A stretch of 40,331 nucleotides of DNA from an uncultured Acidobacteriia bacterium (GCA_903909435.1 CAIVVT010000297.1:1-40331), one strand, 5' to 3'; counted from the stretch's first letter, positions 1 through 8,451 are shown. Notes: generated from the sequence alone by a model not told the origin. A program made the numbers and translations.

Positions 1-108
1 GAATGGTAAGTGCGCTTATCGTACAGTGTCCCGATCGCCTCACGTTCTCTCACATGACCGGCTTGACGCCAGACGTGCAAACTCACCTTCTCGCCCGCTA
101 CTCCCGAG

Positions 109-1341
109 CTATCCGGCAGCCAGCCGCTCAATCATTTCGTAGCACGCCCGGCTGTTGTGATACGGGCATTTCCACGGACCCGCCAGGCACGCGTCGGAGT
201 CTTCCTGCGCCGTGTAAGGACGCCCCTCGGGCGTGAGTTTGGCGTACCACTCGCCGTGCGTGCGGTTGACGATGCGCTCCTCGATGTAGTCCCAAACGCG
301 CAAGGCGGCATGCAGGAAATGCCCGGCGCCAGAGAGCTGGTAGGCGTTGTAGAAGCCCACAACCGCCTCGGCCTGCGCCCACCAATGCTTGTTGGGATCG
401 ATCAGGACGCCGTGCGCGCCGGCTTCGTAGAACAGGCTGCCGTCCTGGTCCAGGCCTTCGTCATAGACCGCCTGAGCCATCCGCACGGCCAGCCTGCGCG
501 TGCGGTCCAGCAGTGCCGCATCGCCCGGCGCCGTATGGAACAGGACGGTAGCCGCCTCGTGGATCAGCCAGCTGCCCTCGATATCGTGCCCGTATGAGAC
601 GTGGTCCGTGAGCGAGTTCCAGCCCTGGTCGAAGAACAGACGGAAGTGCCCGGTGTCCTGGTCCACGATCCGGTCGAGCGTCACGGCCAGCAGGGCTTGC
701 TGTGAAGCGAGCAGCGCAGGGTCGGGCCACACGCGCAGCAGGTTCGTGTAGGCCTCCAGCACGTGCAGGTGCGTGTTCATCGACTTGGGACTGTTGAGGT
801 CCTTCTCGCTGAGCCGCAGGTCGTCGAGCGCGCCCCAGTCCCGGCTGCACGCCTCCAGGTAGCCGCCCTGCAGCGGTTCGTAACTCTTCGATTCGATCAG
901 GCCGTAAAGTTGCTTCGCCCGCTCCAGGCTCTCCACGTCGCCCGTGGCGCGGTGATACTCGGCTAGAGCGTAAATGGCGAACGCCTGTGCGTAAATCTGC
1001 TTGCGGTCCGAGATCGGATGGCCCAGGTAATCCGTCATCCAGTACACGCCGCCGTATTCCGCATCCCAGAATTTGTCGCGTATGGTCTCCCAGGCTCGAT
1101 CCGCCGTTTCGCGATACGCCGGACCGTGCAGCCGGCACGCGGCGGAGAAGGTCCACAGGATGCGCGTGTTGATCACCGCGGCGCGCGGCGACTGGGTGTC
1201 GATGACCAGATCGTTGGAAATCGTTCCGTGGAAACCGCCGTTCTCGCGGTCCACGGCGTGGCGCATCCAGAACGGCAGGATGTTGCCGGTCAGTTCACGC
1301 TCGATGCGGGCGCTCCAGGTGCGCCGTGCTGCCTCGTCCAT
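109..1341 (-). CDS. AGE-family cellobiose/mannobiose 2-epimerase
   Basis: Predicted cytosolic sugar epimerase (N-acylglucosamine 2-epimerase superfamily) that converts the reducing-end sugar of a beta-1,4-disaccharide, such as mannobiose, to its C2 epimer. The 410-aa length matches cellobiose 2-epimerases. Family landmarks are visible: Arg60 in NTRILWTFS, His191/His193 in NTHLHVLEA, the general acid/base His252 in YGHDIEGSWL, the aromatic wall HWWAQAEA (319-326) and His395 in CPYHNSRAC. There is no signal peptide. It starts 7 nt after the stop of the upstream GH130 gene, with an AGGA-type ribosome site overlapping that stop, so the two are almost certainly co-transcribed. The neighbour makes a mannobiose 2-epimerase role more likely than N-acylglucosamine epimerisation. 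The family is clear; the exact substrate is inferred. Confidence 0.9.
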   Translation of the reverse strand: MDEAARRTWSARIERELTGNILPFWMRHAVDRENGGFHGTISNDLVIDTQSPRAAVINTRILWTFSAACRLHGPAYRETADRAWETIRDKFWDAEYGGVYWMTDYLGHPISDRKQIYAQAFAIYALAEYHRATGDVESLERAKQLYGLIESKSYEPLQGGYLEACSRDWGALDDLRLSEKDLNSPKSMNTHLHVLEAYTNLLRVWPDPALLASQQALLAVTLDRIVDQDTGHFRLFFDQGWNSLTDHVSYGHDIEGSWLIHEAATVLFHTAPGDAALLDRTRRLAVRMAQAVYDEGLDQDGSLFYEAGAHGVLIDPNKHWWAQAEAVVGFYNAYQLSGAGHFLHAALRVWDYIEERIVNRTHGEWYAKLTPEGRPYTAQEDSDACLAGPWKCPYHNSRACYEMIERLAAG

Positions 1342-1348
1342 GGTGGTC

Positions 1349-2530
1349 CTACTGGCGCTGCAGCTTCAGGTTCTTCTCGATCAGCGCGATCCTCTGCGTG
1401 ACGCAGAGCGCGCTGCGCAGCGGGTCGGCCGGCGTGTTCAAAACGTAGTCGAGCAGCCGCTCCACCGTCGTCGTGGCCACGTTGGTGCGCGTGTCCGAAG
1501 CGCCGTAGTAAATGAAAACCTCGTCGCCGCGCCGTACCCAACCGTTCGAGAATGCGACGTTCGAAACGTCGCCGATCCGCTCCTCGCCCATGGGCGCCAG
1601 GAAGTAGCCGCCGGGTTTGGCAATCACCTTCGCGGGGTTCTTCAACTCGCACAGGAAGCAATACAGCACGTAGCGCAACCCGGCGGCGGTGTTGCGGACC
1701 CCGTGGGCCAGGTGCAACCAGCCCTTCTCGGTCTTCAGCGGTGCCGGGCCGAGCCCGTTCTTCACCTCGTTGATGGTGTGGTACTCGCGGCGGTCGATGA
1801 TAGTCTCCTGCTCGATCACCGCGTGCTCCATGCTCGACGCCAGTCCCCAGCCGATGCCGCCGCCGCTGCCGGCTTCGATGAAGCTGTCCTGTGGGCGGGT
1901 GTAGAACGCGTACTTGCCATCGACGAATTCGGGGTGCAGGACGCAGTTGCGCTGCTGCGCCGACGGCGTCTTGAGGTCGTCCAGGCGCTCCCAGGTTTTC
2001 AGGTCGCGGGTGCGCGCCACGCCGCACTGCGCCACGGCCGAAGACAGGTCTCCGGGCGGCGCGGCGGGGTCCTTGCGCTCGGCGCAGAACAGGCCGTAGA
2101 TCCAGCCGTCCTGGTGCGCCGTCAGACGCATGTCGTAGACGTTGGTCTCCGGCTCGTCCGTCTCGGGCAGCACCACGGGGTAGTCCCAGAAGCGGAAGCC
2201 ATCCACGCCGGTGGCGCTCTCGGCGACGGCGAAGAACGACTTGCGGTCCGTGCCCTCGACGCGCGCCATCAGCACGATCTTGCCCTGCCACTCCATGGCT
2301 CCCACGTTAAAAGCGGCGTTGATGCCGAGCCGCTCCAGCAGCAGCGGGTTGGTGGTCGGATCGAGATCGTAGCGCCAGAAAACCGGCGTATGCGCCGCGG
2401 TCAGCACGGGGTAGCGGTAGCGCCGGAACAGGCCGTTGGACTCGGCACTCGGCTCGTTTTTGCGATAGACGAGTGAATTGTGTGCCGCATACAAGCGCTC
2501 GCGCCGGTGCTGAAAGTCTGGAGTCGTCAT
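1349..2530 (-). CDS. GH130 4-O-beta-D-mannosyl-D-glucose phosphorylase
   Basis: Predicted cytosolic inverting phosphorylase that splits mannosyl-beta-1,4-glucose with phosphate into mannose 1-phosphate and glucose. The N-terminal block ([17 protein letters not shown], about residues 9-25) and [17 protein letters not shown] (130-146), with Asp133 at the expected proton-donor position, are typical of GH130 subfamily 1 enzymes. The 393-aa length fits. I chose the ATG at 2530 because AAGGA lies 6 nt upstream; a longer frame up to 2581 has no such site and adds a non-conserved tail. Together with the downstream 2-epimerase it forms the route mannobiose to mannosylglucose to Man-1-P plus glucose, known from Bacteroides fragilis and other bacteria. 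No transporter or mannanase is visible in the window. Substrate assignment is inference from subfamily motifs plus context. Confidence 0.9.
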   Translation of the reverse strand: MTTPDFQHRRERLYAAHNSLVYRKNEPSAESNGLFRRYRYPVLTAAHTPVFWRYDLDPTTNPLLLERLGINAAFNVGAMEWQGKIVLMARVEGTDRKSFFAVAESATGVDGFRFWDYPVVLPETDEPETNVYDMRLTAHQDGWIYGLFCAERKDPAAPPGDLSSAVAQCGVARTRDLKTWERLDDLKTPSAQQRNCVLHPEFVDGKYAFYTRPQDSFIEAGSGGGIGWGLASSMEHAVIEQETIIDRREYHTINEVKNGLGPAPLKTEKGWLHLAHGVRNTAAGLRYVLYCFLCELKNPAKVIAKPGGYFLAPMGEERIGDVSNVAFSNGWVRRGDEVFIYYGASDTRTNVATTTVERLLDYVLNTPADPLRSALCVTQRIALIEKNLKLQRQ

Positions 2531-2536
2531 GCTTTT

Positions 2537-2541
2537 TCCTT
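2537..2541 (-). promoter_or_regulatory. Shine-Dalgarno AAGGA deciding the GH130 start
   Basis: AAGGA on the minus strand, 6 nt before the ATG at 2530. It is the main evidence for preferring that codon over the upstream in-frame ATG at 2581. Confidence 0.7.
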
Positions 2542-2602
2542 GAATTCCACTGTTCTGATTTGGGCGGGAATCCAGCCGCACTCATCATACACGCGCGCCC
2601 CG

Positions 2603-2753
2603 GCACAGAGCCACGAACGACAGAGAGTGGTCAAGCCCGGAACCGGGCAACAAGCCTCTAGGATCGCGGTTCTAATCCGAACGGAGCCGCGACCGTAAGG
2701 GAGTGGTGTCTGCTACCGGCCTTGACCACTCTCTGTCGTTCGTGGCTCTGTGC
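2603..2753. repeat. Family-1 palindromic element, compound copy
   Basis: Perfect 33-bp inverted repeat: arm 2603-2635 (begins GCACAGAGCC, ends GTGGTCAAG) is the exact complement of 2721-2753, with 85 nt between. The interior contains a small perfect hairpin GCCCGG-AA-CCGGGC at 2635-2648. It also contains an unpaired full family arm at 2681-2707, beginning ACGGAGCCGCGACC and ending GGGAGTGGT. The outer arms match that inner arm at about two thirds of positions, so this looks like one family member nested in a diverged one. Related copies lie at 8452-8536 and 38552-38653. No flanking target duplication is obvious. It sits in a divergent promoter region, so it is not simply a terminator. Confidence 0.85.
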
Positions 2754-2787
2754 TGAGGAGACTTCCGCGCCATTCATTCAGGTTTGG

Positions 2788-2900
2788 ATGTGGGGCAGGA
2801 TGGCATCCTGCGCGCCGGTTGATTACCGGCGCTGGACGGCTCATTTGCAGGCTCGCAGGCGGGTTGCCAACCCGCCGCAGGTTAACAACCTGCCCCACAT
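2788..2900. repeat. Family-2 nested-palindrome element, complete copy
   Basis: Outer perfect 12-bp inverted repeat: ATGTGGGGCAGG at 2788-2799 against 2889-2900. Inside are four separate perfect hairpins in a row. They are 2795-2811 (GCAGGATG-G-CATCCTGC), 2812-2832 (8-bp stem, loop TGATT), 2858-2876 (GGCGGGTT-GCC-AACCCGCC) and 2877-2893 (GCAGGTT-AAC-AACCTGC). Stems differ from hairpin to hairpin but each is fully paired. Same architecture as 33560-33650 and 37866-37968. Confidence 0.85.
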
Positions 2901-2982
2901 GGCAGAGCTTCACACTCGCCGAGCGGAAACGTCACTTGGGGCCACTCCCGTGCCCCCCGCGCTAAACTGAAGTTTCACCCCA

Positions 2983-4017
2983 ATGCTGGAATCCAAGTTA
3001 ACCGGGCTTCAAGAGCAAGCCGCCGCCGCGCTCGATCAGGCACCCGACGCAGAGGCGCTGGAGGCCATTCGAGTCGATATCCTCGGCCGCAAAGGCCAGT
3101 TGCCCACTCTCACCACGCAAATCGGCAAGAGCATGGGCAAACTGCCGCCAGAGGAGCGGGCGTCGCTCGGCAAGTTGATGAATGCCGTCAAGCAGGATCT
3201 GGAGTCGCGCTACGAAGCCCGCAAGGCCGCCTTCGAGCGGGCCGCGCTCGATCTGCGGCTGAATGCCGAGTGGCTCGACCTGACGCTGCCCGCGCCGGGC
3301 ACGCGCCCCGGCACGCTGCACCCGTTGACGCAGATTCAGCGCGAGTTGGAAGAGTACTTCAACTCGCTCGGTTTCGCCATCCTGGACGGCCCCGAGGTCG
3401 AGGACGAGTGGCACAACTTCGACGCGCTCAACATCCCCGCCACGCATCCGGCGCGTGACGCACAAGACACATTCTTCGTGGAAGGCGGACTGCTGCTGCG
3501 CACGCACACCTCGCCGGTACAGGTCCGCGCGATGGAGAAATTTGGCGCGCCGCTGCGTATCGTGGCGCCCGGCCGCGTATTCCGCAACGAGGAAGTGGAC
3601 GCCAGCCACGAGCACACCTTCTACCAACTGGAAGGCATGATGATCGACAAGGACGTCAGCATCGGCCACATGCTCTACTTCCTGAAGGGCCTGCTGCAGT
3701 CGATCTTCCACCGCGAAGTCACGGTGCGGTTGCGCCCCGGTTTCTTCCCCTTCGTCGAGCCCGGTTTCGAACTCGACATCCAGTGCCTGCTGTGCGGCGG
3801 CAGCGGCTGCCCGGTCTGCAAGCAGAGCGGCTGGGTGGAGCAACTCGGCTGCGGCCTGGTGCACCCGAACGTGCTGCGCGCCGGCGGCATCGACCCGGAA
3901 CAATGGAACGGATTCGCCTTCGGACTCGGTGTCACCCGGCTGGTGATGATGCGCTACGGCATCGATGATATCCGCCATCTGGCCGCGGGCGACCTGCGGT
4001 TCCTGCGCCAGTTCTAG
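2983..4017 (+). CDS. pheS: Phenylalanine-tRNA ligase alpha subunit
   Basis: Catalytic alpha subunit of the alpha2beta2 phenylalanyl-tRNA synthetase; charges tRNA-Phe in the cytosol. The 344 aa are standard length. An N-terminal coiled-coil region spans about 1-95 and the class II core about 105-344. Visible motifs are HPARDAQDTFF (155-165), HTSPVQVRAM (175-184), motif 2 GRVFRNEEVDASHEHTFYQ (197-215) and motif 3 FGLGVTRLVMMRYGIDDIRH (313-332). Four cysteines in CLLCGGSGCPVC (268-279) form the knuckle seen in many bacterial PheS. The start is the first ATG of the conserved region; no strong ribosome site precedes it. pheT follows after 43 nt. Confidence 0.98.
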   Translation: MLESKLTGLQEQAAAALDQAPDAEALEAIRVDILGRKGQLPTLTTQIGKSMGKLPPEERASLGKLMNAVKQDLESRYEARKAAFERAALDLRLNAEWLDLTLPAPGTRPGTLHPLTQIQRELEEYFNSLGFAILDGPEVEDEWHNFDALNIPATHPARDAQDTFFVEGGLLLRTHTSPVQVRAMEKFGAPLRIVAPGRVFRNEEVDASHEHTFYQLEGMMIDKDVSIGHMLYFLKGLLQSIFHREVTVRLRPGFFPFVEPGFELDIQCLLCGGSGCPVCKQSGWVEQLGCGLVHPNVLRAGGIDPEQWNGFAFGLGVTRLVMMRYGIDDIRHLAAGDLRFLRQF

Positions 4018-4060
4018 CGCGCCTGCTCACCCCGATTTCGAAGCCAAGGATTGGATTGAC

Positions 4061-6445
4061 GTGAAGTTCTCATATAACTGGATTCGCGAATTGGTTCCGG
4101 GGCTCGACATGAGTCCCGAGGAACTGATGCGCCTGGTCACGATGAAGACCGCCGAGTGCGAGGGCGTCGAGGAGTTCGCGCCGCATCTGGCTCGCGTGGT
4201 TGCGGCCCGCGTGCTGGAAGCTCACAAGCTGGAAGGCACCCACCTGACGCGCGCCATCGTCGATGCCGGCCCGCTGCTGGGCACGAAACAGGTCATCTGC
4301 GGCGCTCCGAATTGCCGCTCCGGCATGACCACCGCCTATGTGCCGGACGGCGTCACCCTGGGCGCGAAGGAGATTCGCAAGGTCGTGATTCACGGCGTTG
4401 CCAGCGACGGCATGCTCGCCTCCGGCGCGGAACTCGAAATCAATCGCGACCACGAAGGCATTCTGGAATTCGAGGCCGAGCCCGGCGATCCCGTTCCCGG
4501 ATGTGTCCCCGACCTCGTGATCGAGGTGGACAACAAAAGCCTGACGCACCGGCCCGACCTGTGGGGCCACCACGGCATGGCGCGCGAGGTGGCGGCGATC
4601 AGCGGCCAGCGCGTTTACGACCCCGTCGATCTGTCGCTTCTGCCGCCCCTGGGCAATGAGTGGAGCGCCGAGATTCTCGACTACGACGCCTGCCCGCGCT
4701 ACTCGGCCCTGGTGTTCGACAACGTCAAGGTGGGTCCGTCCCCGCTGTGGCTGCAGGCTCGGCTGCAGTCCGTCGGATTGAACCCGATCTCCAACATCGT
4801 CGATGTCACCAACCTGCTTTTGATTGGCCTGTCGCAGCCGATGCACGCCTTCGACGCGGACAAACTGCACGGCCAGACCATCTACGTTCGGCACGCGCAG
4901 GACGGCGAGGTGCTCGAAGCCTTGAACGGCGAGAGCTACACGCTGACGCCGGCAAATCTGGTGATCGCCGATGCCGCGGGCGCGGTCGCGCTGGGCGGCG
5001 TGATCGGCGGCGCACGCTCCGCCATTGGCCCCGGCACGACCCGCATCGTGCTGGAAAGCGCCAACTTCGAAGCCACGGGCATTCGCAAGACGTCGTCGTT
5101 GCACAGGCTCCGCACCGACGCCTCGATGCGCTACGAGAAGGCGCAGGATCCGATCAACACCACCCGCGCCCTGGCGCGCGCCATCGTCCTGCTGCAGGAG
5201 GTTTGCCCCGGCATCCGGCTGGTGGGCGGGCTGCTCGACAACTGGCGCGGCGCCACTCCGCAAGTCGTGATCGACCTGCCGCTGGAATGGCTGGACCGCA
5301 AGCTGGGCCGGCCGGTCGAGCCGGCTGTGGTGCGCGAGATTCTGGAGTCGCTCGAGTTCGGAGTGATCGAGCCCACCCCCGGCGTTTTCGCGGTCACAGT
5401 GCCGACCTGGCGCGCGACCAAGGACGTCACCATCAAAGACGATCTGCTGGAGGAGATCGGCCGCATGGTGGGCTATGTGACCGTGCCGCCCGTTCCCCCG
5501 CTGCGGCCGGCCACGCCACCGTGGTTCAACGCGCCGCGCATGTTCCAACACAAGCTGGGAGAGGCGTGCGCCGCGCAGGGCTTCCACGAGACGCTGAACT
5601 ATTCCTTCATCAGCGAGGAAATGGCCCGGCGCTTCGGGTTCGCACCGGAAGCGCATCTGCACGTGACCAATCCGATTAGCAGTGAGCAGTCGCTGATGCG
5701 CCTGAGCCTGTTGCCGGGCATCCATCGCAACATCCTCGAAAACGCCAAGCGCTGCGACGAGTTCCGGCTGTTCGAAATCGGCAACGAGATTCACAAAGCA
5801 ACGGAGGCGAATAGCACGCACGAAGACACCGTACGGGGGCTGAAGGGCCTCCCCCTGCTTCCAAAGGAGATCCCGCACCTGATGGCGGCAATCTACAGCA
5901 AGGGCGACGGTGCGGCTTCGCTGTATGAACTGAAGCGGCTGGCCGAGTGCCTGATGCCCGGCTGCGAGGTGCTGCCCGTCGAGTCGCTGCCGTACGAGCA
6001 TCCGGCGCGCTCGGTTGCGGTGTCGTGGCGCGGCGAAACGATCGGCCGCATTTTCGAATTGCACCCGTCCCTCGTCGAGACCGGCCGCGCCGCGATTCTG
6101 GATCTCGACCTGGATTTACTCTTCCACCTGGGCGAAAAACCGAAGCACTACACGCCGCTCCAGCGCTATCCCTCGACCGCCTTCGACCTGTCGGTAATTG
6201 CCGGCTTGCGCGAACTGGCGGGCGTCTTGCGCAAGCAGATTGTGCGGGCTGCGGGCGAGTGTTGCGACAGCGTCGAGTACCTGTACGCCTATCGCGGCAG
6301 CCCTCTCGCCCAGGACAAGCAGAGCCTGACCTACCGCATCACGCTCACCGCGCCGGACCGCACGCTTTCCAGCGAAGAGGCAAGCGAGGTCCGTTCGGCC
6401 ATCATCGACGCTCTGCGCGCGGACGGCTACGAGCTGCGAGTCTGA
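4061..6445 (+). CDS. pheT: Phenylalanine-tRNA ligase beta subunit
   Basis: Beta subunit of phenylalanyl-tRNA synthetase, needed for tRNA binding and for hydrolytic editing of Tyr-tRNA-Phe. I start it at GTG 4061, where the protein reads VKFSYNWIRELV as in the family; AAGGA at 4046-4050 is 10 nt upstream. The open frame runs further up to 3965 inside pheS, but that part is not PheT-like. Domain order in the 794 aa: N-terminal B1, OB-fold tRNA-binding domain (about 40-150), B3/4 editing domain (about 205-380), B5 (about 395-470, ending in DDLLEEIGRMVGY), class II-like core and C-terminal ferredoxin-fold anticodon-binding domain (about 700-794). Complete; co-transcribed with pheS. Confidence 0.97.
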   Translation: MKFSYNWIRELVPGLDMSPEELMRLVTMKTAECEGVEEFAPHLARVVAARVLEAHKLEGTHLTRAIVDAGPLLGTKQVICGAPNCRSGMTTAYVPDGVTLGAKEIRKVVIHGVASDGMLASGAELEINRDHEGILEFEAEPGDPVPGCVPDLVIEVDNKSLTHRPDLWGHHGMAREVAAISGQRVYDPVDLSLLPPLGNEWSAEILDYDACPRYSALVFDNVKVGPSPLWLQARLQSVGLNPISNIVDVTNLLLIGLSQPMHAFDADKLHGQTIYVRHAQDGEVLEALNGESYTLTPANLVIADAAGAVALGGVIGGARSAIGPGTTRIVLESANFEATGIRKTSSLHRLRTDASMRYEKAQDPINTTRALARAIVLLQEVCPGIRLVGGLLDNWRGATPQVVIDLPLEWLDRKLGRPVEPAVVREILESLEFGVIEPTPGVFAVTVPTWRATKDVTIKDDLLEEIGRMVGYVTVPPVPPLRPATPPWFNAPRMFQHKLGEACAAQGFHETLNYSFISEEMARRFGFAPEAHLHVTNPISSEQSLMRLSLLPGIHRNILENAKRCDEFRLFEIGNEIHKATEANSTHEDTVRGLKGLPLLPKEIPHLMAAIYSKGDGAASLYELKRLAECLMPGCEVLPVESLPYEHPARSVAVSWRGETIGRIFELHPSLVETGRAAILDLDLDLLFHLGEKPKHYTPLQRYPSTAFDLSVIAGLRELAGVLRKQIVRAAGECCDSVEYLYAYRGSPLAQDKQSLTYRITLTAPDRTLSSEEASEVRSAIIDALRADGYELRV

Positions 6446-6447
6446 TT

Positions 6448-6464
6448 CCGGCCGTCCAGGCCGG
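6448..6464 (+). terminator. Short GC hairpin after pheT
   Basis: CCGGCC-GTCCA-GGCCGG begins 2 nt after the pheT stop codon. The 6-bp stem has no T-tract, so termination is only possible; the aldo/keto reductase gene starts 43 nt further on and may be read through. Confidence 0.35.
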
Positions 6465-6506
6465 CCCTTCCGGCGGTTACAATAATCAGTCAAGGAAGGG
6501 CTGACC

Positions 6507-7442
6507 ATGGATCGTCGCGAATTCATCACTTCGGCCGCCGCTCTCGGAGCGGGTCTGACCGCCAAGGCATCGACCGGAACGCTGCCGAAGCGTCCCTACA
6601 AGAACGGCATCGAGCTTTCCATCATCGCTCTGGGCGGGATCGTCGTCTGCAAGATGGAGCAGAAGGAGGCCGACCGCCGCGTGGCGGAAGCCTTCGACCG
6701 CGGAGTCAATTATTTCGACTGCGCGCCGTCGTACTTTGACGGCGAAGCGGAACTCAAGCTCGGGGCCGCATTGCAGCCCTATCGCGCCAAAGTGTTTCTG
6801 GCGGAGAAGACCGGGCAGCGCGACGCGAAGGGCGCGCGCGAGGAACTGGAGCGAACGCTTCAACGCTTCCACACGGACCACGTGGACCTGTACCAGTTTC
6901 ACGCCGTGTCCTCGATGGAAGACGTGGACAAGATCCTGGCCCCCGGCGGCGCCGCCGAGACGTTTGTCAAAGCGCGGCAGGAAGGCAAGGTCCGGCACCT
7001 GGGCTTCTCGGCCCACAACTCACCGGCGGCGCTGCGGCTGATGGACGCACTGGAACTCGACAGCGTGCTGTTCCCGGTCAACGTCAACACCTGGGAATAC
7101 GGCGATTTCGGGCCGCAGATCCTGGCCAAGGCGAAGGAAAAGGGCATGGCGCGGATGGCTCTGAAGTCGCTCGCCTGGGGCAAGTGGCCGGCGTCGATCA
7201 GGGAGCAGGATCGCAAGTATCCGAAGTGCTGGTACCAGCCCATCGACGAGCGGGAATTCGCGCGGCACGCCCTGCGCTTCACGCTGAATCAGGAGATCAC
7301 GGCAGCCGTGCCCCCCGGCGACGAGCACATCTTCGACATGGCGCTGCAACTCGCCAGCGAGCCGTTGCCGAAGCTCTCCGTGGCAGAACTTGCTCTGCTC
7401 AAGACGCGAATCTCGGCGCTGGAACCCGTGTTTCGAGTCTGA
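6507..7442 (+). CDS. Tat-exported aldo/keto reductase
   Basis: Predicted NAD(P)H-dependent aldo/keto reductase, substrate unknown. The 311-aa protein carries the AKR tetrad: Asp71 and Tyr76 in FDCAPSY, Lys101 in AEKTG and His132 in QFHAVSS, followed by VRHLGFSAHN. The N-terminus DRREFITSAAALGAGL (about 2-17) is a Tat-type leader (RR plus a short hydrophobic stretch), so it may be folded with cofactor and exported. Such leaders on AKRs recur in Acidobacteriota and Planctomycetes. The start is well supported by AAGGAAGG 7 nt before ATG 6507. It may be a separate unit from pheST or a read-through partner. Confidence 0.9.
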   Translation: MDRREFITSAAALGAGLTAKASTGTLPKRPYKNGIELSIIALGGIVVCKMEQKEADRRVAEAFDRGVNYFDCAPSYFDGEAELKLGAALQPYRAKVFLAEKTGQRDAKGAREELERTLQRFHTDHVDLYQFHAVSSMEDVDKILAPGGAAETFVKARQEGKVRHLGFSAHNSPAALRLMDALELDSVLFPVNVNTWEYGDFGPQILAKAKEKGMARMALKSLAWGKWPASIREQDRKYPKCWYQPIDEREFARHALRFTLNQEITAAVPPGDEHIFDMALQLASEPLPKLSVAELALLKTRISALEPVFRV

Positions 7443-7485
7443 TCCCCGCCCCTTGCTGGGATCTCTGCTGGCTGTGGTTAGTTAG

Positions 7486-7528
7486 CAGCCGCTGGAGCGC
7501 CCGCCCGGCTCGGAGAGCCGCCCCACAT
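7486..7528. repeat. Family-2 element, right-half remnant
   Basis: This stretch contains GCCGCTGGAGCGC, then the hairpin CGGCTC-GGA-GAGCCG (7506-7520), then the terminal CCCCACAT. It matches the layout of the right half of the copy at 37866-37968 (CTGGAG core, hairpin, GCCCCAC end), but no left half is present. A truncated element between the reductase and the next gene. Confidence 0.6.
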
Positions 7529-7583
7529 TACTCACATTTCGAACGATATCGAATTCGGTCTGCGCTGCCGATATGCAATAGCA

Positions 7584-8441
7584 GTGCTTACTCGACGAGT
7601 TGCGATTGCCTGGTTTTGCGCACTGGCCCTAGCGCCCGCTCAGAAGCCTCCCGCCCTGGCCTCCGCCGCCCCGCCAGCGAAATCCGTCCCGGCTGCCGCG
7701 CAACCCGCCTCGCCGGCGCCCGTCGCGCCCGAGGCGCGCAAGCGGCTGGTAAAGATCTTCGACGTGAAGTACGCCGACGTCGATGCGCTGGGCCGCCTGT
7801 TGAACGACCTGCGGCGTGGTTCCTCGCCCGACAAGGCCATCCCGCAGCCGGGCCTGCACGCGATTGCCGTGGAGGCCTACAGCAGCGCATTCCTGCAGTC
7901 GGCGGAGGAGCTCATCCGGCGCTTCGACGTGCCCGAGATGAGCGTCGCGCAGAACCACGACTTCGAGATCGTCGCCTACATCCTGGTGGCGGGCCGCACC
8001 GCCGGTGCGGGCGAGGCCCCGCCGAAGGAGCTGGGTGAGGTCGTAAAACAGTTACAGGAGACGTTCGGCTATACGGACGTTAAGCTGGTCGACACCGCAA
8101 TCGAGCACTGCCGCGAGGGCCGGGACGCGTTCACGAAAGGCAGCCTGAGCGGTCTATCCGACGGCGCCACGCAGCCGTCCAGCTACGAACTGACACACAA
8201 AGTCGTGCGCTATGAACCTGGGACGAAGAAGGGCTCGGTCACACTGTACGGTTTCCAGTTCAAGCTGCGGGTAGCCTACCAGCCAGCTGGGCAAACCGCA
8301 GGCCCCACGCAATGGCAGGACGTCACCTTTCAGACAGACCTGAACATCCCGGAGGGGCAAAGCGTGGTGGTGGGGAAATCGAAAATCGGAATGGAAGACA
8401 AGTCGGTGGTCCTGGCGCTTCAGGTGCGCATGGCCGGGTGA
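7584..8441 (+). CDS. Exported protein with secretin N-domain-like fold
   Basis: Function unknown. A signal peptide (about 1-19, ends LALAPAQ) is followed by an Ala/Pro-rich linker (20-50). Residues about 55-118 (KIFDVKYADVDALGRLLNDL ... AEELIRRFDVPE) resemble the secretin N1/NolW domain that lines secretin channels. The rest (about 125-285) is beta-rich with no recognised motif. There is no secretin pore domain and no other secretion gene nearby, so it is not a secretin itself. The GTG start at 7584 is chosen because it begins the signal peptide; no clear ribosome site precedes it. It ends 10 nt before a palindromic element that separates it from a convergent gene. Confidence 0.75.
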   Translation: MLTRRVAIAWFCALALAPAQKPPALASAAPPAKSVPAAAQPASPAPVAPEARKRLVKIFDVKYADVDALGRLLNDLRRGSSPDKAIPQPGLHAIAVEAYSSAFLQSAEELIRRFDVPEMSVAQNHDFEIVAYILVAGRTAGAGEAPPKELGEVVKQLQETFGYTDVKLVDTAIEHCREGRDAFTKGSLSGLSDGATQPSSYELTHKVVRYEPGTKKGSVTLYGFQFKLRVAYQPAGQTAGPTQWQDVTFQTDLNIPEGQSVVVGKSKIGMEDKSVVLALQVRMAG

Positions 8442-8451
8442 GGGAAATCAA

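Larger units (their letters stand above)
2531..2982. other. Divergent intergenic region with two palindromic elements
   Basis: A 452-nt gap between the GH130 start (minus) and pheS (plus). It is largely occupied by two dispersed palindromic elements, listed separately (2603-2753 and 2788-2900). The remaining 80 nt before pheS hold only a weak -10-like TAAACT at 2963-2968 and no convincing -35. I see no RNA gene or small ORF here. Confidence 0.8.

Noticed and set aside
3-236. Short plus-strand frame at the left edge
   Set aside because: It overlaps the 3' end of the epimerase gene and has no motif or ribosome site.
1073-2476. 467-aa plus-strand frame opposite the GH130/AGE genes
   Set aside because: It crosses two well-supported genes and their junction; no domain is recognisable.
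2664-2680. T-loop-like GGTTCTAATCC, possible tRNA remnant
   Set aside because: The stem pairs for only three positions, the loop breaks the conserved purine, and no acceptor or anticodon arm surrounds it. It lies inside a palindromic element.
2795-2893. Row of hairpins as a CRISPR array
   Set aside because: Units differ in sequence, are contiguous without spacers, and no cas gene is present.
4070-6064. 664-aa minus-strand frame opposite pheT
   Set aside because: pheT is unambiguous on the plus strand; the antisense translation has no recognisable motif.
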